A stretch of 64,000 nt of DNA. It comes from Przewalskia tangutica (lineage: Eukaryota; Streptophyta; Magnoliopsida; Solanales; Solanaceae). Below, piece by piece: positions 1 to 10,373 of the stretch; within the stretch, counting starts at the first letter, position 1; each line of letters starts with the position of its first letter. The stretch covers positions 16,952,001 through 17,016,000 of the forward strand of contig CM056732.1 of the NCBI GenBank assembly GCA_029844215.1, written 5' to 3'. Both the position numbers and the translations under genes were made by a program. The notes beneath the pieces were generated by a model that worked only from the letters and a program-made list of their open reading frames with translations, was not told the DNA's origin and made no database searches.

Positions 1-796
1 GTTAGGGAGATGATTCAGACATTTCTTTGTTAGCCCTTTCTTACCATTCTTTGCCTATCCCTGACATCACAATTGTATCACTAGTCAGCCCCATTGAGCC
101 AAAAATAAGATTTTTTCTGTAACACCCTATAATTTCATATTTGTGCCATAAGTGGAAAAAATTGAGTTGTTGGAATATAAAGTGTTGAAAAAGAGATAAA
201 AGAGAGTGAACAATTTTGTTGCACGCCAATGAAAAATAATAATAAATAGGCAAAAGCCTAAGTTTGGGGGTGTCTGCTATTCATAATACACCTCATTCTC
301 TCAAAACAAAAGAGGGAAAATATAGGTATGAGGTAAAAAAAAAGAATCAAAAGAAAAGGGAAGAATCGAAAGCAAAAAGAGCTTATGGTACGTAAGTTGA
401 ACCTAAATGCCTATTTTTACATACCCCTGTCTAAGCCTACATTACAACCCTGAAAAGCCCTGAAGATCTCTAATATGTGTATCCATGATTAGTGGAGAAT
501 AGCAAGTAAACATGACATAGGATTTTGAAATTGGCATGCATAGTTAGGTATTTTTACATCCATTGAGCATGATTGAATTGAATTTGCGAAATATCTGACT
601 TGAGTGCTTAGAATGCTAAAAATACATGCTATATGTTCCTGCATATTATCCTACTAACCTTCATGCTTTTCTAAGTGACAATTGTGCAGCAAATTGATCA
701 GTGTCTTTGAGTCATTTTATTTTCTTTTCTTCCGTGTCATTCTTTCTATTTTTTATCTTTACTCGAGGACGAGCAAAATTTAAGTTTGGGGGTGTT
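1..796 (+). mobile_element. 3' internal region of an upstream Athila-like unit (cut by window edge)
   Basis: The sequence is nearly the same as 7302-8095 and 11065-11854, the 3' untranslated parts of the other two units. It contains the purine tract AAGTTTGGGGGTG near 261 and again just before the LTR at 797, plus the CTCGAGGACGAGCA motif near 761 found at the same place in the other units. No coding sequence is supported. Confidence 0.85.
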
Positions 797-1133
797 TGAT
801 CGGTGTATTTTATATACACCTTTTGAGTAATTTTTAGTTAGTATTTTACTCATTTCATTTATGTTTAGTATAGTATTAGGGTTGTTTCCTTTCTTTTGTG
901 TCACAGCGGTCAGAAATGGAGAAATGGCGAAAAGAAGATGAAATGAGCTTAATTGAGATGGAATTGCACACTTAAAGGGGCCAATAAACGAAGTCTAAAA
1001 AGTCCCGGGAAGTATAGAAAAGATCAGACGAAGCCCGGATGAAAACTGGACGATGAAGCGAAGATCGGCCGACAAAACGCCACCGGCGCCGCGGCGTCGA
1101 CCACTGAAGTTGTCCGAAACTCTCTGATTTTTA

Positions 1134-1168
1134 GGCGCCGTGGCGCCCGACTGCAGGGCCACGGCGCC
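1134..1168 (+). other. GC-rich hairpin in the LTR U3 region
   Basis: GGCGCCGTGGC at 1134-1144 is the exact reverse complement of GCCACGGCGCC at 1158-1168, giving an 11-bp stem with a 13-nt loop about 160 bp upstream of the TATA box. The same hairpin is at 12192-12226 in LTR 3. The corresponding part of LTR 2 (8420-8462) is disrupted by small deletions. Function unknown. Confidence 0.7.
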
Positions 1169-1329
1169 GACGCGGAATATTTGACGTTTTGGGCCGAATT
1201 TGTCACGTTTTCAGGGTCCAAAAGGGATAACTTTTCCAACCTACATAATCCTTAACCCTTTACCTAAAGGATTCTATAACTTTTCCTACCTACATATTCC
1301 TTAACCCTTTACCTAAAGGATTCTTGGGC

Positions 1330-1337
1330 TATAAATA
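1330..1337 (+). promoter_or_regulatory. LTR TATA box
   Basis: TATAAATA preceded by a GC-poor stretch and followed by a transcript-like leader. It is conserved at 8617-8624 in LTR 2 and 12339-12346 in LTR 3. It would place the retroelement transcript start about 30 bp downstream, defining the U3/R border. Confidence 0.6.
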
Positions 1338-1474
1338 GTCTCTACATCATTAGAAGAATGCATTACATCCATTGTACATACAACATAACTTAAGAGGTTA
1401 AGATTTGAGGCTTTTCAAGTATTTTCTTTTCTTTCTTTTGCTTTGTTTATTTCAGTTCATGTATGGAGATTATA

Positions 1475-1507
1475 TTAGTTCTTAGCGTGACTATGGCTAG
1501 GAGCTAA
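1475..1507 (+). other. Conserved 12-bp hairpin in LTR R/U5 region
   Basis: TTAGTTCTTAGC (1475-1486) can pair along its whole length with GCTAGGAGCTAA (1496-1507) when two G-U pairs are allowed; the loop is 9 nt. It lies downstream of the TATA box and so in the transcribed part. Equivalents are 8762-8794 (LTR 2) and 12484-12516 (LTR 3). In LTR 3 the loop-closing C-G pair is T-A, so both partners changed together. Confidence 0.6.
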
Positions 1508-2200
1508 TTACTTTATTAGGGATTTCCTTGTGATTCTCTTGAAACTCTTATTCATGAATTAATACATTAGTTGATTTCTTCTTCACTTGCTTAAGATTTA
1601 TTCAATAATTGCTTTGATTGCTTGATAATTAATTGATCACTAGTTATCATCACTTATATGATTTCTAATCGAAAGCCGAAAGGGGAGATTGTGAATATGC
1701 TATAGCTGAATAAACATAGGTTTAAATCGTGGACGAAAGTACCCCGATACTTGTGTAGCTTAATAGGTTATTGCTCTTAATCCTCATTTGTAGTCAATCT
1801 TGTCATCGAAAGATAGAAGGGTTCTCCATTGAGGTTGAGTGTTTATATTACCTTAACAGGAGTATAAAACAACTTAGTTAACCTGCTATCTTAACGTAGA
1901 AGAAGAAGTCAGTCTAATTGTATTAATGATTGAATAGAGTGGATAGTTGATGATCTTGGAAGCCCTAATTCTCCGTCATAACTGATTTAAATCAAAGTAT
2001 TTTCATAATTAGTTTATTTCCTGCATTATTAGTCTAGAATTCCAAACCAATTAACGTTAACCCAATAGAAACTAAAGCATAGATAATCGGTACTTGAAAA
2101 CCAGTCCCTGAGGACGATATTCGGTCTTACCCAGACTATATTACTTGTCACGACACGTGCACTTGCGTTTAGTGTTTGCATAAATCGCGCATCAAGTTTT

Positions 2201-2218
2201 TGGCGCCGTTGCCGGAGA
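2201..2218 (+). other. Primer-binding site, tRNA-Asp type
   Basis: TGGCGCCGTTGCCGGAGA, six bases after the LTR end, differs at one position from the complement of the plant tRNA-Asp 3' end. It would prime minus-strand cDNA synthesis of this unit. Confidence 0.85.
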
Positions 2219-2294
2219 CTGGCGTACTTTCAATATCGATTTATCTATTCTTATTTCTAATTTGGTTGCTCCAAGAACAAGTTTCTAACTTGTT

Positions 2295-3023
2295 TTGCGA
2301 GCATCTTTTTATCACTTTTTGTTGTTTTTCTTATTTTGTAGGTTAACAAAAAAAATTAAAATTCAGGACACTGACTACTACTATCAGAGACAGTGGAGTC
2401 ATCAACAACAGCTTAACTCACAGGTTCTAGAGGAAGATCTAGATGAGTTGCAGGCAGGCATACTCAGGCTCACCAAGTGCCAGACTCAGTTTATGGCTGA
2501 GACAAGGGAGTCCCTCAAAAATTTGGAGACCCACATAGGGCAACTGATGGATAAGATGAGCAATACACCTCAAGCAAATCTTCCTAGAGACATCATTATG
2601 GGAGGTGGTAAGCAAATTGAGGATCCTGAACCACACCCAGCTATTGAGGAATCTGGCGAGATAGTTGGTGTAGAGAAGGAAAAGATTACTGAGATCCAAT
2701 TATTCACCTTTTTGAATTCTTTGGAAATTCTTTTTCCTATACCTATTGCAGAAGAAACACCACCATCTATCATTGTTGATCCCCAAATAGAAAGTCCATA
2801 CCATCAAGGGCACCCCCTAGATTTGAGAGATGTTGAGAATCTCACTGATCCCTACATTATAGAGAGCCTAGAAGACAAGCATGTCTTGTGTACTTGGGGG
2901 ATAATCTTATATCTGAAGCCCTTAGTTGAAAAGATTGTTGTAGGAAAAGTGAGACCTGCAACAATAACTATGCGGATTGCAAGCAGTTCACAGAAGGATC
3001 CAATGGGCACTCGTAAAGGTTAA
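2295..3023 (+). pseudogene. Gag-like ORF of internal region A (start codon lost, 3' frame changed)
   Basis: Encodes a protein about 90-95 percent identical by eye to the intact copy at 9660-10373. In that copy translation starts with Met-Asp-Tyr-Tyr-Tyr; here a two-base loss removes the ATG, and the open frame reaches back only to an ATG in the leader at 2295. Near the 3' end an extra base changes the frame, so the protein ends in DPMGTRKG and lacks the last 20 or so residues of the other copy. An acidic, proline-rich stretch (EDPEPHPAIEESGE) follows a region resembling the part of Athila-type Gag that contains an LETxIGQL motif. No zinc knuckle is present. Most likely a structural-protein remnant. 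Confidence 0.6.
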
Positions 3024-3296
3024 CTGTGTCCGGCTAAAAGACTTTAAAGACAGCGCTTATTGGGAGGCAACCCAATGTTTTTAATTATGTTAGTTTGATT
3101 TGTGTCTTTAGTTTGTTTTATTTAGTCTTGAACAGTCTCACGGTCTTGGGTTCTTGTTTTGTGTTGTTGGATGACAGGTGGACTGAAAGCTAACTCTGAG
3201 GAAAAAGGAGCAAAAACGCTGAAAAAAATGAAAAGCCGTCGTCAGCGCCACGGCGCCCAGAATCAGTGTCGTGGCGCAGGAACTTCAGAGAGCCGC

Positions 3297-6200
3297 TGTC
3301 ACGCCCTTTTTCGGCCGCGACTTTTTAAAAGCGAACCCTGCTTAATAAGAAAATGTTAGGAAATAAATAAAGAGCTAAATGTTTAAAAAGAATGCTAAAA
3401 TGTTTTAAATGTTTAAAAATGTAAAAGGGGTGCTTAAAGGTGCTAAAAATGTTAAAGTTTAAAAAGGTGTTAAATGGTAAAATGCTAAAGGTAGTGCTAG
3501 GGGGTTCGCGGAGTCGCCACCTAATTATTTGGGTGAATTAGGACACCTAAATGTTAACTAGTTTAAAGTAAACATTAACTCCATTTTAATGGTCTGCTAA
3601 ACTTTTTAATGAGATTCTGGGTAAGGGTTCTTTATTATCCTAAAGGGAAGGGGTTAGGCACCCTAAAGGATGCTTCAAACTGTTTTGTAAAAATGAGGCA
3701 TGTTGATAAAAGTTTGTAAGACTAATACTATACAAATAAAGTTTTAAAGTGTGCATTTATATTGTTTATAGACATATGCCATGTTGGTTTATGATCAGAG
3801 ATATGCCTTTAAAATCAAATATATATGATGTAGTGCAAAAGGTGATTATTTTATAATTTTATGATAAGAAGGATATTCAACATAAATTTTTATATTAGGC
3901 TAATAAAAGAGCTTATGAGGAAATCAATTTATTTTATCACGAATTTTATAAGAAGTAATACGTTAGTTACGAACTAAATTGTTTAGTAAATTTTAGACAT
4001 GCATGACAAGCCCTTAAAATAAGTAAATTTAAAAGTGCCTTTTTGATTTCAAAACTGCCCGCCCAATTTATTTATTCCCGGACTAATTGTTCTATGTCTC
4101 CTATTAATTACAAAGTTTAGCTAATTTAATTTCAACAAATAAACAAACAAAATATATATAAGACGTAAGAGATTAAAAGGGCAAAAGGATGCTTTTAGGG
4201 GGGGTGACAATGTCGTCTCGTCCCCCTTTTTGTTTGGGAATTCTGAGGTGAATGCGGTGGACACAGATCAAAGAATCATGCGATGTGGCTCGTGAAGAGT
4301 CTCATGATGAGACTTCTTCATTGCTCATTTTCATGTAAAACAAGAGAAGAAAAGGAGAAAAGGATTAGTATATATATCCAAGTCATGTTAATAATGCAAG
4401 TAAGCATGACACGTTTGTTAAACGAAAAATGGAAGAAACACACATTCTTACTCGATTGCCCAAACCAAATGGACAGGTTTCAACAATGATTTTCAGATTT
4501 TAGGAGAAATCGACCCAAGTATGATGAGCCTAGTAACAAGTATTCATATCCTACATGTATGCACATTGACAACAAACAAGACATGCATTGGGCCCAACCC
4601 ATACTAGGCAATAGTGAAACATTTTCAGAAGTGGGGGATAAACAGAGATATTGGCTTTCAGGCCCATCATATCTTTGTAAGAGAAAAGGGGAAGGCATTT
4701 GAATAGGTCAACAGACACATGGGCCCTGCCAGTCTTAAGAAATGGAAAGCAAACAGAAAGGGACAACCCGAAACAGTGGGCATATACAAACAATATACTA
4801 GACTTCTATATTTATATACATGGAATATAAGTAGCACACGACCCATATACCATAATATACTACATTGATCGATTAGTTAGATATATCTAAGCTTAGTCGA
4901 TAGTTACAACACCCCGAATTCAACACACGTAACGTGACTGATTTGACGAGCATGGTGGACATAAGCAGGACCAGATTTCCAAACCAGAAATGGTCTTTCA
5001 GACACATGAGTTATTCATATTACTCCAAGCATTCATCATAGATTAAGTAAACAAACACATCGTACAGACTCAGGGGAACTCTGGATACTAACACGAGGAC
5101 TGTTTGGACCTAGGGACAAGAGGACAAATCAATTTCACGATCATAGAAGACAAACAGACACATGACTGAAAAACTTAAGAACAATTTGCTAGTCACATTG
5201 GTACCAAATTTTAATTCCTTATGCAGTTTGAACTTATCCTACACAGGTTTCTGAGCCTGCAATTAACCGAATCCATTTATACAATAATCATTCAATTATG
5301 AAAGGATTTGACAAAGTAGTAATCCGACTATTACAAGTTATGGTTTCAGAGAGTGGATAACCATCAGATTTGTTACTTATCCCATTTCAACTATTATAAC
5401 ATGTATAACAGATTACCAATAAACAAGCATGACTTCGACTGTTCTTCTCAACATACTGGCACTAATACATAGCATAAATTCAGATTAAATTCAGACAAGT
5501 CACAAATTGAACCACACAGATAACATAAGGAAACGAAATTCAAAGGGGATTTGATTTTACCTTCTCCGGACAGCGAACCGAGGCAGCATATCAAGTCGTC
5601 GATCCGCTCGGAGTTTGGGTTGCTATGCGATTTGAAAGGGAAGCAAAGCTTGGACGATTTTGCTTGTGAAATTGCTACTGTAAGCGATTCTATGTCGATT
5701 TTTCTTTCTAGTTTCGCCCTGGTTTTGAGACGGTTTTCTAGCTTGTTTTTTCACCTCTTTTTCTATATCCAGAAAGATGCTAGATTCTGGATCCTAGATG
5801 ATGATGCCTATTGCATGTGTATCGGTTTGTATTTATAACCATCGTTTTGGGGTAAGTTATTGGTATTACTGATTTTCGAGTGATTGTTTACCAAAATAGG
5901 TGCTGATTTGGTTCGATTTGAAGGGGATTTTAGTGTGATTTTAGGTGTTATATGGTAAGATATCGTTGGAGAAGGTAAGGGGAAACCCCGGATTCTCTGG
6001 CGAGAATCTCGGGTTGGGGTGCTGGCGGTGACAGGGTGCGATGGCAAGGGGCGAGGTGAAAGCGTCGATCGCTCTTTAGGTTTAGGGTTTCGTTGAGAGG
6101 GAAATGTAATCTTTTCTAGGGCTGCCGAGTGATGGGGGACGGATAAAGGCTGAGGAGATGTGGGCTTTGGCGATGGGAAGGGAAATAAAGAGTGGGCTGA

Positions 6201-6828
6201 AAGTGGGAAAGGATAAAGGGGTCAGGGCTTCTGGTAATGTGGAGTGGGCTGCTGGTGTGGGGAAAAGAAATGGGCTGGGAATTAATAAATGAGGAGTTGA
6301 AATTTCTTTGGGCGAGGGAGAGGTTTAAAGTGTTAGTTTTAGGAACTAGTTTGGGTAGAATTTAATTTAGGTAGAGTTTTAATGTTGTGTTTTAATTCTA
6401 GGTGTGTTGATTAATGATAAATTAAATTATTTAAATTGTGATTAAATTATTTAGGTGTTTTATTAGTCTAAGTTTGAATTTAAATTATTATAATAATAAA
6501 TGCGGGTGTGCTACTTAATTAGTGTTTATTGTTTATAATGTGATCGTTATTAAAACTTATTTTAAAAATTGAGTTATTTAAAAAGCTCCTATGATTGGAC
6601 TTCTTAATTCTTTTATGAATGTTATTATTAAAACGCGTGTGTATTTATTATTTATTATTAAGAATTATGACAGGGCTTAAAATTAATAAATATGGGCGCG
6701 AGACTCTAAGTGCGTAAGACGCGGTGCCATTATTAAATTATTTATTTATGCTTGTATTAATGTATTATTGTTGCATTTTATTATTAGTGCTACTGTCTGG
6801 ACGGGAGGGTCAAAATTGGGTGTCAACA
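3297..6828 (-). mobile_element. Solo LTR, Ogre/Tat-like, inserted in internal region A
   Basis: Read on the minus strand it starts TGTTGACACCCAATTTTGAC and ends GGGCGTGACA. Internal region B lacks the whole block and is continuous across the site, so B is an empty-site reference. The interior has features common in long plant Ty3/gypsy LTRs, such as GGGTTCGCGGAGTCGCCACC near 3511 and a motif around AAGGGGTTAGGCACCC near 3649. At 3.5 kb the length fits Ogre-type LTRs. No internal region, primer site or ORF accompanies it, so it is a solo LTR left by LTR-LTR recombination. No clean 5-bp duplication was found (GCCGC left, GTACA right). Family assignment is inference. Confidence 0.7.
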
Positions 6829-6975
6829 GTACAAGATGCCAGGCGCCGGCGTCGAATCACGGTAGTGGCCGAAAGTTCCGAGAGCCATATTCCGTGCAAA
6901 TTCCAGAATTTTTTCTCCCAGACCTCCGTTATGACCGTTGTGTTGTGTAAGTAAGTTGTCCCTATTTTTAGTCTT

Positions 6976-6997
6976 CACACATTGGGGACAATGTGTG
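6976..6997 (+). other. Hairpin next to first polypurine tract
   Basis: CACACATTG (6976-6984) and CAATGTGTG (6989-6997) form a 9-bp stem with a 4-nt loop, just upstream of a purine tract. The same stem occurs in internal region B near 10736, and an 8-bp version near 50144 in the element at 45895. Possibly a 3' UTR RNA structure. Confidence 0.6.
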
Positions 6998-8095
6998 ATT
7001 TAAGTTTGGGGGGTGTCTTATTGTTTTTGAGTCTTTTTGATTTGTTTTGTGTGTTTTTGAGTATTTTTGAGTCACATTTTTTTTATGATCATGCATGCTG
7101 TAGTTATTTGAAACATCTAATGAAGTAAAGTGGGATAATGTAATGGAATTAGAAGCAGAAAATCTGAACACTTAGGATAGATATGCAAAAAATTCATGAA
7201 ATCGAACTATTTGGGGTATCTTGCTTGATTTATGCATTGTTAGTGATTAAACCTATGTGCTGCTTGCTTGCTATTTGAGGTGAAATAGTTAGGATATGCA
7301 TGTTAGGGAGATGATTCAGACATTTCTTTGTTAGCCCTTTCTTACCATTCTTTGTCTATCCCTGACATCACAATTGTATCACTAATCAGCCCCATTGAGC
7401 CAAAAATAAGATTTTTCTTTGACACCCTATAATTTCATATTTGTGCCATAAGTGGAAAAAATTGAGTTGTTGGAATATAAAGTGTTGAAAAAGAGACAAA
7501 AGAGAGTGAACAATTTTGTTGCACCCCATTGAAAAATAATAATAAATAGGCAAAAGCCTAAGTTTGGGGGTGCCTGCTATTCATAATACACCTCATTCTC
7601 TCAAAACAAAAGAGAGAAAAGATAGGTATGAGGTAAAAAAGAGAATCAAAAGAAAAGGGAAGAATCGAAAGCAAAAAGAGCTTATGGTACGTAAGTTGAG
7701 CCTAAATGCCTATTTTTACATACCCCTGTCTAAGCCTACATTACAACCCTGAAAAGCCCTGAAGATCTCTAATATGTGTATCCATGATTAGTGGAGAATA
7801 GCAAGTAAACATGCCATAGGATTTTGAAATTGGCATGCATAGTTAGGTATTTTTACATCCATTGAGCATGATTGAATTGAATTTGCGAAATATCTGACTT
7901 GAGTGCTTAGAATGCTAAAAATCCATGCTATATGTTCCTGCATATTATCCTACTAACCTTCATGCTTTTCTAAGTGACAATTGTGCAGCAAATTGATCAG
8001 GGTCTTTGAGTCATTTTATTTTCTTTTCTTCCGTGTCATTCATTCTATTTTTGATCTTTACTCGAGGACGAACATAGTTTAAGTTTGGGGGTGTT

Positions 8096-9481
8096 TGATC
8101 GGTGTATTTAATATACACCTTTTGAGTAATTTTTAGTTAGTATTTTACTCATTTCATTTATGTTTAGTATAGTATTAGGGTTGTTTCCTTTCTTTTGTGT
8201 CACAGCGGTCAGAAATGGAGAAATGGCGAAAAGAAGATGAAATGAGCTTAATTGAGATGGAATTGCACACTTAAAGGGGCCAATAAACGAAGTCTAAAAA
8301 GTCTCGGGAAGTATAGAAAAGATCAGACGGCTTGGATGAAAACCGGGCGTTAAGCGAATCTGCCGACAAAACGCCACCGCGCGCGGCGTCGACCATCAAG
8401 TTGTCCAAACTCTACGATTTTCAGCGTCGTGGCGCCCATCGTGCGAACCCGCAGCGACGCGGTATTTTTGACGTTTTGGGCCGAATTTGTCACGTTTTCA
8501 GGGTCCAAAAGGGATAACTTTTCCTACCTACATAATCCTTAACCCTTTACCTAAAGGATTCTATAACTTTTCCTACCTACATAATCCTTAACCCTTTACC
8601 TAAAGGATTCTTGGGCTATAAATAGTCTCTACATCATTAGAAGAATGCATTCCATCCATTGTACATACAACACAACTTAGGAGGCTAAGATTTGAGGCTT
8701 TTCAAGTATTTTCTTTTCTTTCTTTTGCTTTGTTTATTTCAGTTCATGTATGGAGATTATATTAGTTCTTAGCGTGACTATGGCTAGGAGCTAATTACTT
8801 TATTAGGGATTTCCTAGTGATTCTCTTGAAACTTTTATTCATGAATTAATATATTAGTTGATTTCTTCTTCACTTGCTTAAGATTTATTCAATAATTGCT
8901 TTGATTGCTTGATAATTAATTGATCACTAGTTATCATCACTTATATGAGTTCTAATCGAAAGCCGAAAGGGGAGATTGTGAATATGCTATAGCTGAATAA
9001 ACATAGGTTTAAATCGTGGACGAAAGTACCCCGATACTTGTGTAGCTTAATAGGTTATTGCTCTTAATCCTCCTTTGTAGTCAATCTTGTCATCGAAAGA
9101 TAGAAGGGTTCTCCATTGGGGTTGAGTGTTTATATTACCTTAACATGAGTATAAAACAGCTTAGTTTACCTGCTATCTTAACGTAGAAGAAGAAGTCAGT
9201 CTAATTGTACTAATTATTGAATAGAGTGGATAGTTGATGATCTTGGAAGCCCTAATTCTCCGTCATAACTGATTTAAATCAAAGTATTTTCATAATTAGT
9301 TTATTTCCTGCATTATTAGTCTAGAATTCCAAACCAATTAACGTTAACCAAATAGAAACTAAAGCATAGATAATCGGTACTTGAAAACCAGTCCCTGAGG
9401 ACGATATTCGGTCTTACCCAGACTATATTACTTGTCACGACACGTGCACTTGCGTTTAGTGTGTGCATAAATCGCGCATCA
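8096..9481 (+). repeat. LTR 2 of the Athila-like array (shared by two units)
   Basis: TGATCGG to GCGCATCA, 1386 bp. It is at once the 3' LTR of internal region A and the 5' LTR of internal region B. It has the 49-bp duplication found in LTR 1 (starts 8516 and 8565). The GC-rich block at 8325-8462 has many small deletions against LTRs 1 and 3, while the AT-rich remainder agrees closely. Confidence 0.9.
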
Positions 9482-9487
9482 AGTTTT

Positions 9488-9505
9488 TGGCCCCGTTGCC
9501 GGAGA
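9488..9505 (+). other. Primer-binding site, tRNA-Asp type (two mismatches)
   Basis: TGGCCCCGTTGCCGGAGA. Compared with the site at 2201 it has one further substitution (G to C at the fifth base), which should weaken primer pairing. Confidence 0.75.
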
Positions 9506-9659
9506 CTGGCGTGCTTTCAATATCGATTTATCTATTCTTATTTCTAATTTGGTTGCTCCAAGAACAAGTTTCTAACTTGTTCTGCGAGCATCTTTTTATC
9601 ATTTTTTGTTGTTTTTCTTATTTTGTAGGTTAACAAAAAAAAATTAAAATTCAGGACAC

Positions 9660-10373
9660 ATGGACTACTACTATCATAGACAGTGGAGTCATCAACATCA
9701 GCTTAACCCACAGGTTCTAGAGGAAGATCTATATGAGTTGCAGGCAGGCATACTCAGGCTCACCAAGTGCCAGACTCAGTTTATGGCTGAGACAAGGGAG
9801 TCCCTCAAAAATTTGGAGACCCACATAGGGCAACTGATGGATAAGATGAGCAATACACCTCAAGAAAATCTGCCTAGAGACATCATTATGGGAGGTGGTA
9901 TGCAAATTGAGGAGCCTGAACCACACCCAGCTATTGAGGAATCTGGCGAGATAGTTGGTGTAGAGAAGGAAAAGATTACTGAGATCCAATTATTCACCTT
10001 TTTAAATTCTTTGGAAATTCGTTTTCCTATACCTATTGCAGAAGAAACACCACCATCTATCATTGTCGATCCCCAAATAGGAAGTCCATACCATCAAGGG
10101 CACCCCCTAGAGTTGAGATATGTTGAGAATCTCATTGATCCCTACATTATAGAGAGCCTAGAAGACAAGCATGTCTTGTGTACTTGGGGGATAATCTTAT
10201 ATCTGAAGCCCTTAGTTGAAAAGATTGTTGTAGGAAAAGTGAGACCTGCAACAATAACTATGCGTATTGCAAGCAGTTCGCAGAAGATCCAATGTGCACT
10301 CGTAAAGGTTAACTGTGTCCGGCTAAAAGACGTTAAAGACAGCGCTTATTGGGAGGCAACCCAATGTTTTTAA
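9660..10373 (+). CDS. Gag-like protein of non-autonomous Athila-like element
   Basis: 237 residues from an ATG about 155 bases after the primer-site region, the first plausible start of the unit. Residues about 20-65 are rich in Leu, Glu and Lys and could form a helix or coiled coil; they contain LETHIGQLMDKM, similar to a motif in Athila-type Gag. An acidic, proline-containing segment follows at about 85-110, and the C-terminal half is hydrophobic and moderately conserved with 2295-3023 and 47640-47923. The last 20 residues overlap the GGGAGGCAACCC DNA motif. A CCHC knuckle and pol are missing and the protein is much shorter than a full Gag, so it is either a defective Gag or a trimmed Gag acting in trans with an autonomous partner. 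Confidence 0.5.
   Translation: MDYYYHRQWSHQHQLNPQVLEEDLYELQAGILRLTKCQTQFMAETRESLKNLETHIGQLMDKMSNTPQENLPRDIIMGGGMQIEEPEPHPAIEESGEIVGVEKEKITEIQLFTFLNSLEIRFPIPIAEETPPSIIVDPQIGSPYHQGHPLELRYVENLIDPYIIESLEDKHVLCTWGIILYLKPLVEKIVVGKVRPATITMRIASSSQKIQCALVKVNCVRLKDVKDSAYWEATQCF

Larger units (their letters stand above)
797..2194 (+). repeat. LTR 1 of the Athila-like array
   Basis: Begins TGATCGG after a polypurine tract and ends GCGCATCA just before the tRNA-Asp primer site, so both borders are defined; length 1398. It contains a short terminal hairpin (802-820), a GC-rich hairpin (1134-1168), a 49-bp tandem duplication starting at 1229 and 1278, a TATA box at 1330-1337 and a 12-bp hairpin at 1475-1507. 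LTR 2 shares the 49-bp duplication and LTR 3 lacks it. Confidence 0.9.
2195..8095 (+). mobile_element. Internal region A of the Athila-like array (interrupted)
   Basis: Runs from LTR 1 to LTR 2. Removing the 3532-bp inserted LTR leaves about 2.37 kb, the same length as internal region B. Order: primer site, leader, gag-like ORF, the GCGCTTATTGGGAGGCAACC motif near 3053 seen in many Athila-related elements, a GC-rich segment, a 9-bp stem hairpin at 6976-6997, then three purine tracts (7002-7015, 7560-7572, 8081-8093), the last being the functional one next to the LTR. Confidence 0.8.

Noticed and set aside
2439..2773. Minus-strand frames opposite the gag-like ORF (also 9729-10063)
   Set aside because: Shadows of the plus-strand coding sequence, conserved only because that sequence is.
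3292..6833. Target duplication for the solo LTR at 3297-6828
   Set aside because: Flanking 5-mers GCCGC and GTACA do not match, and the surrounding GC-rich sequence differs from the empty-site copy by indels.
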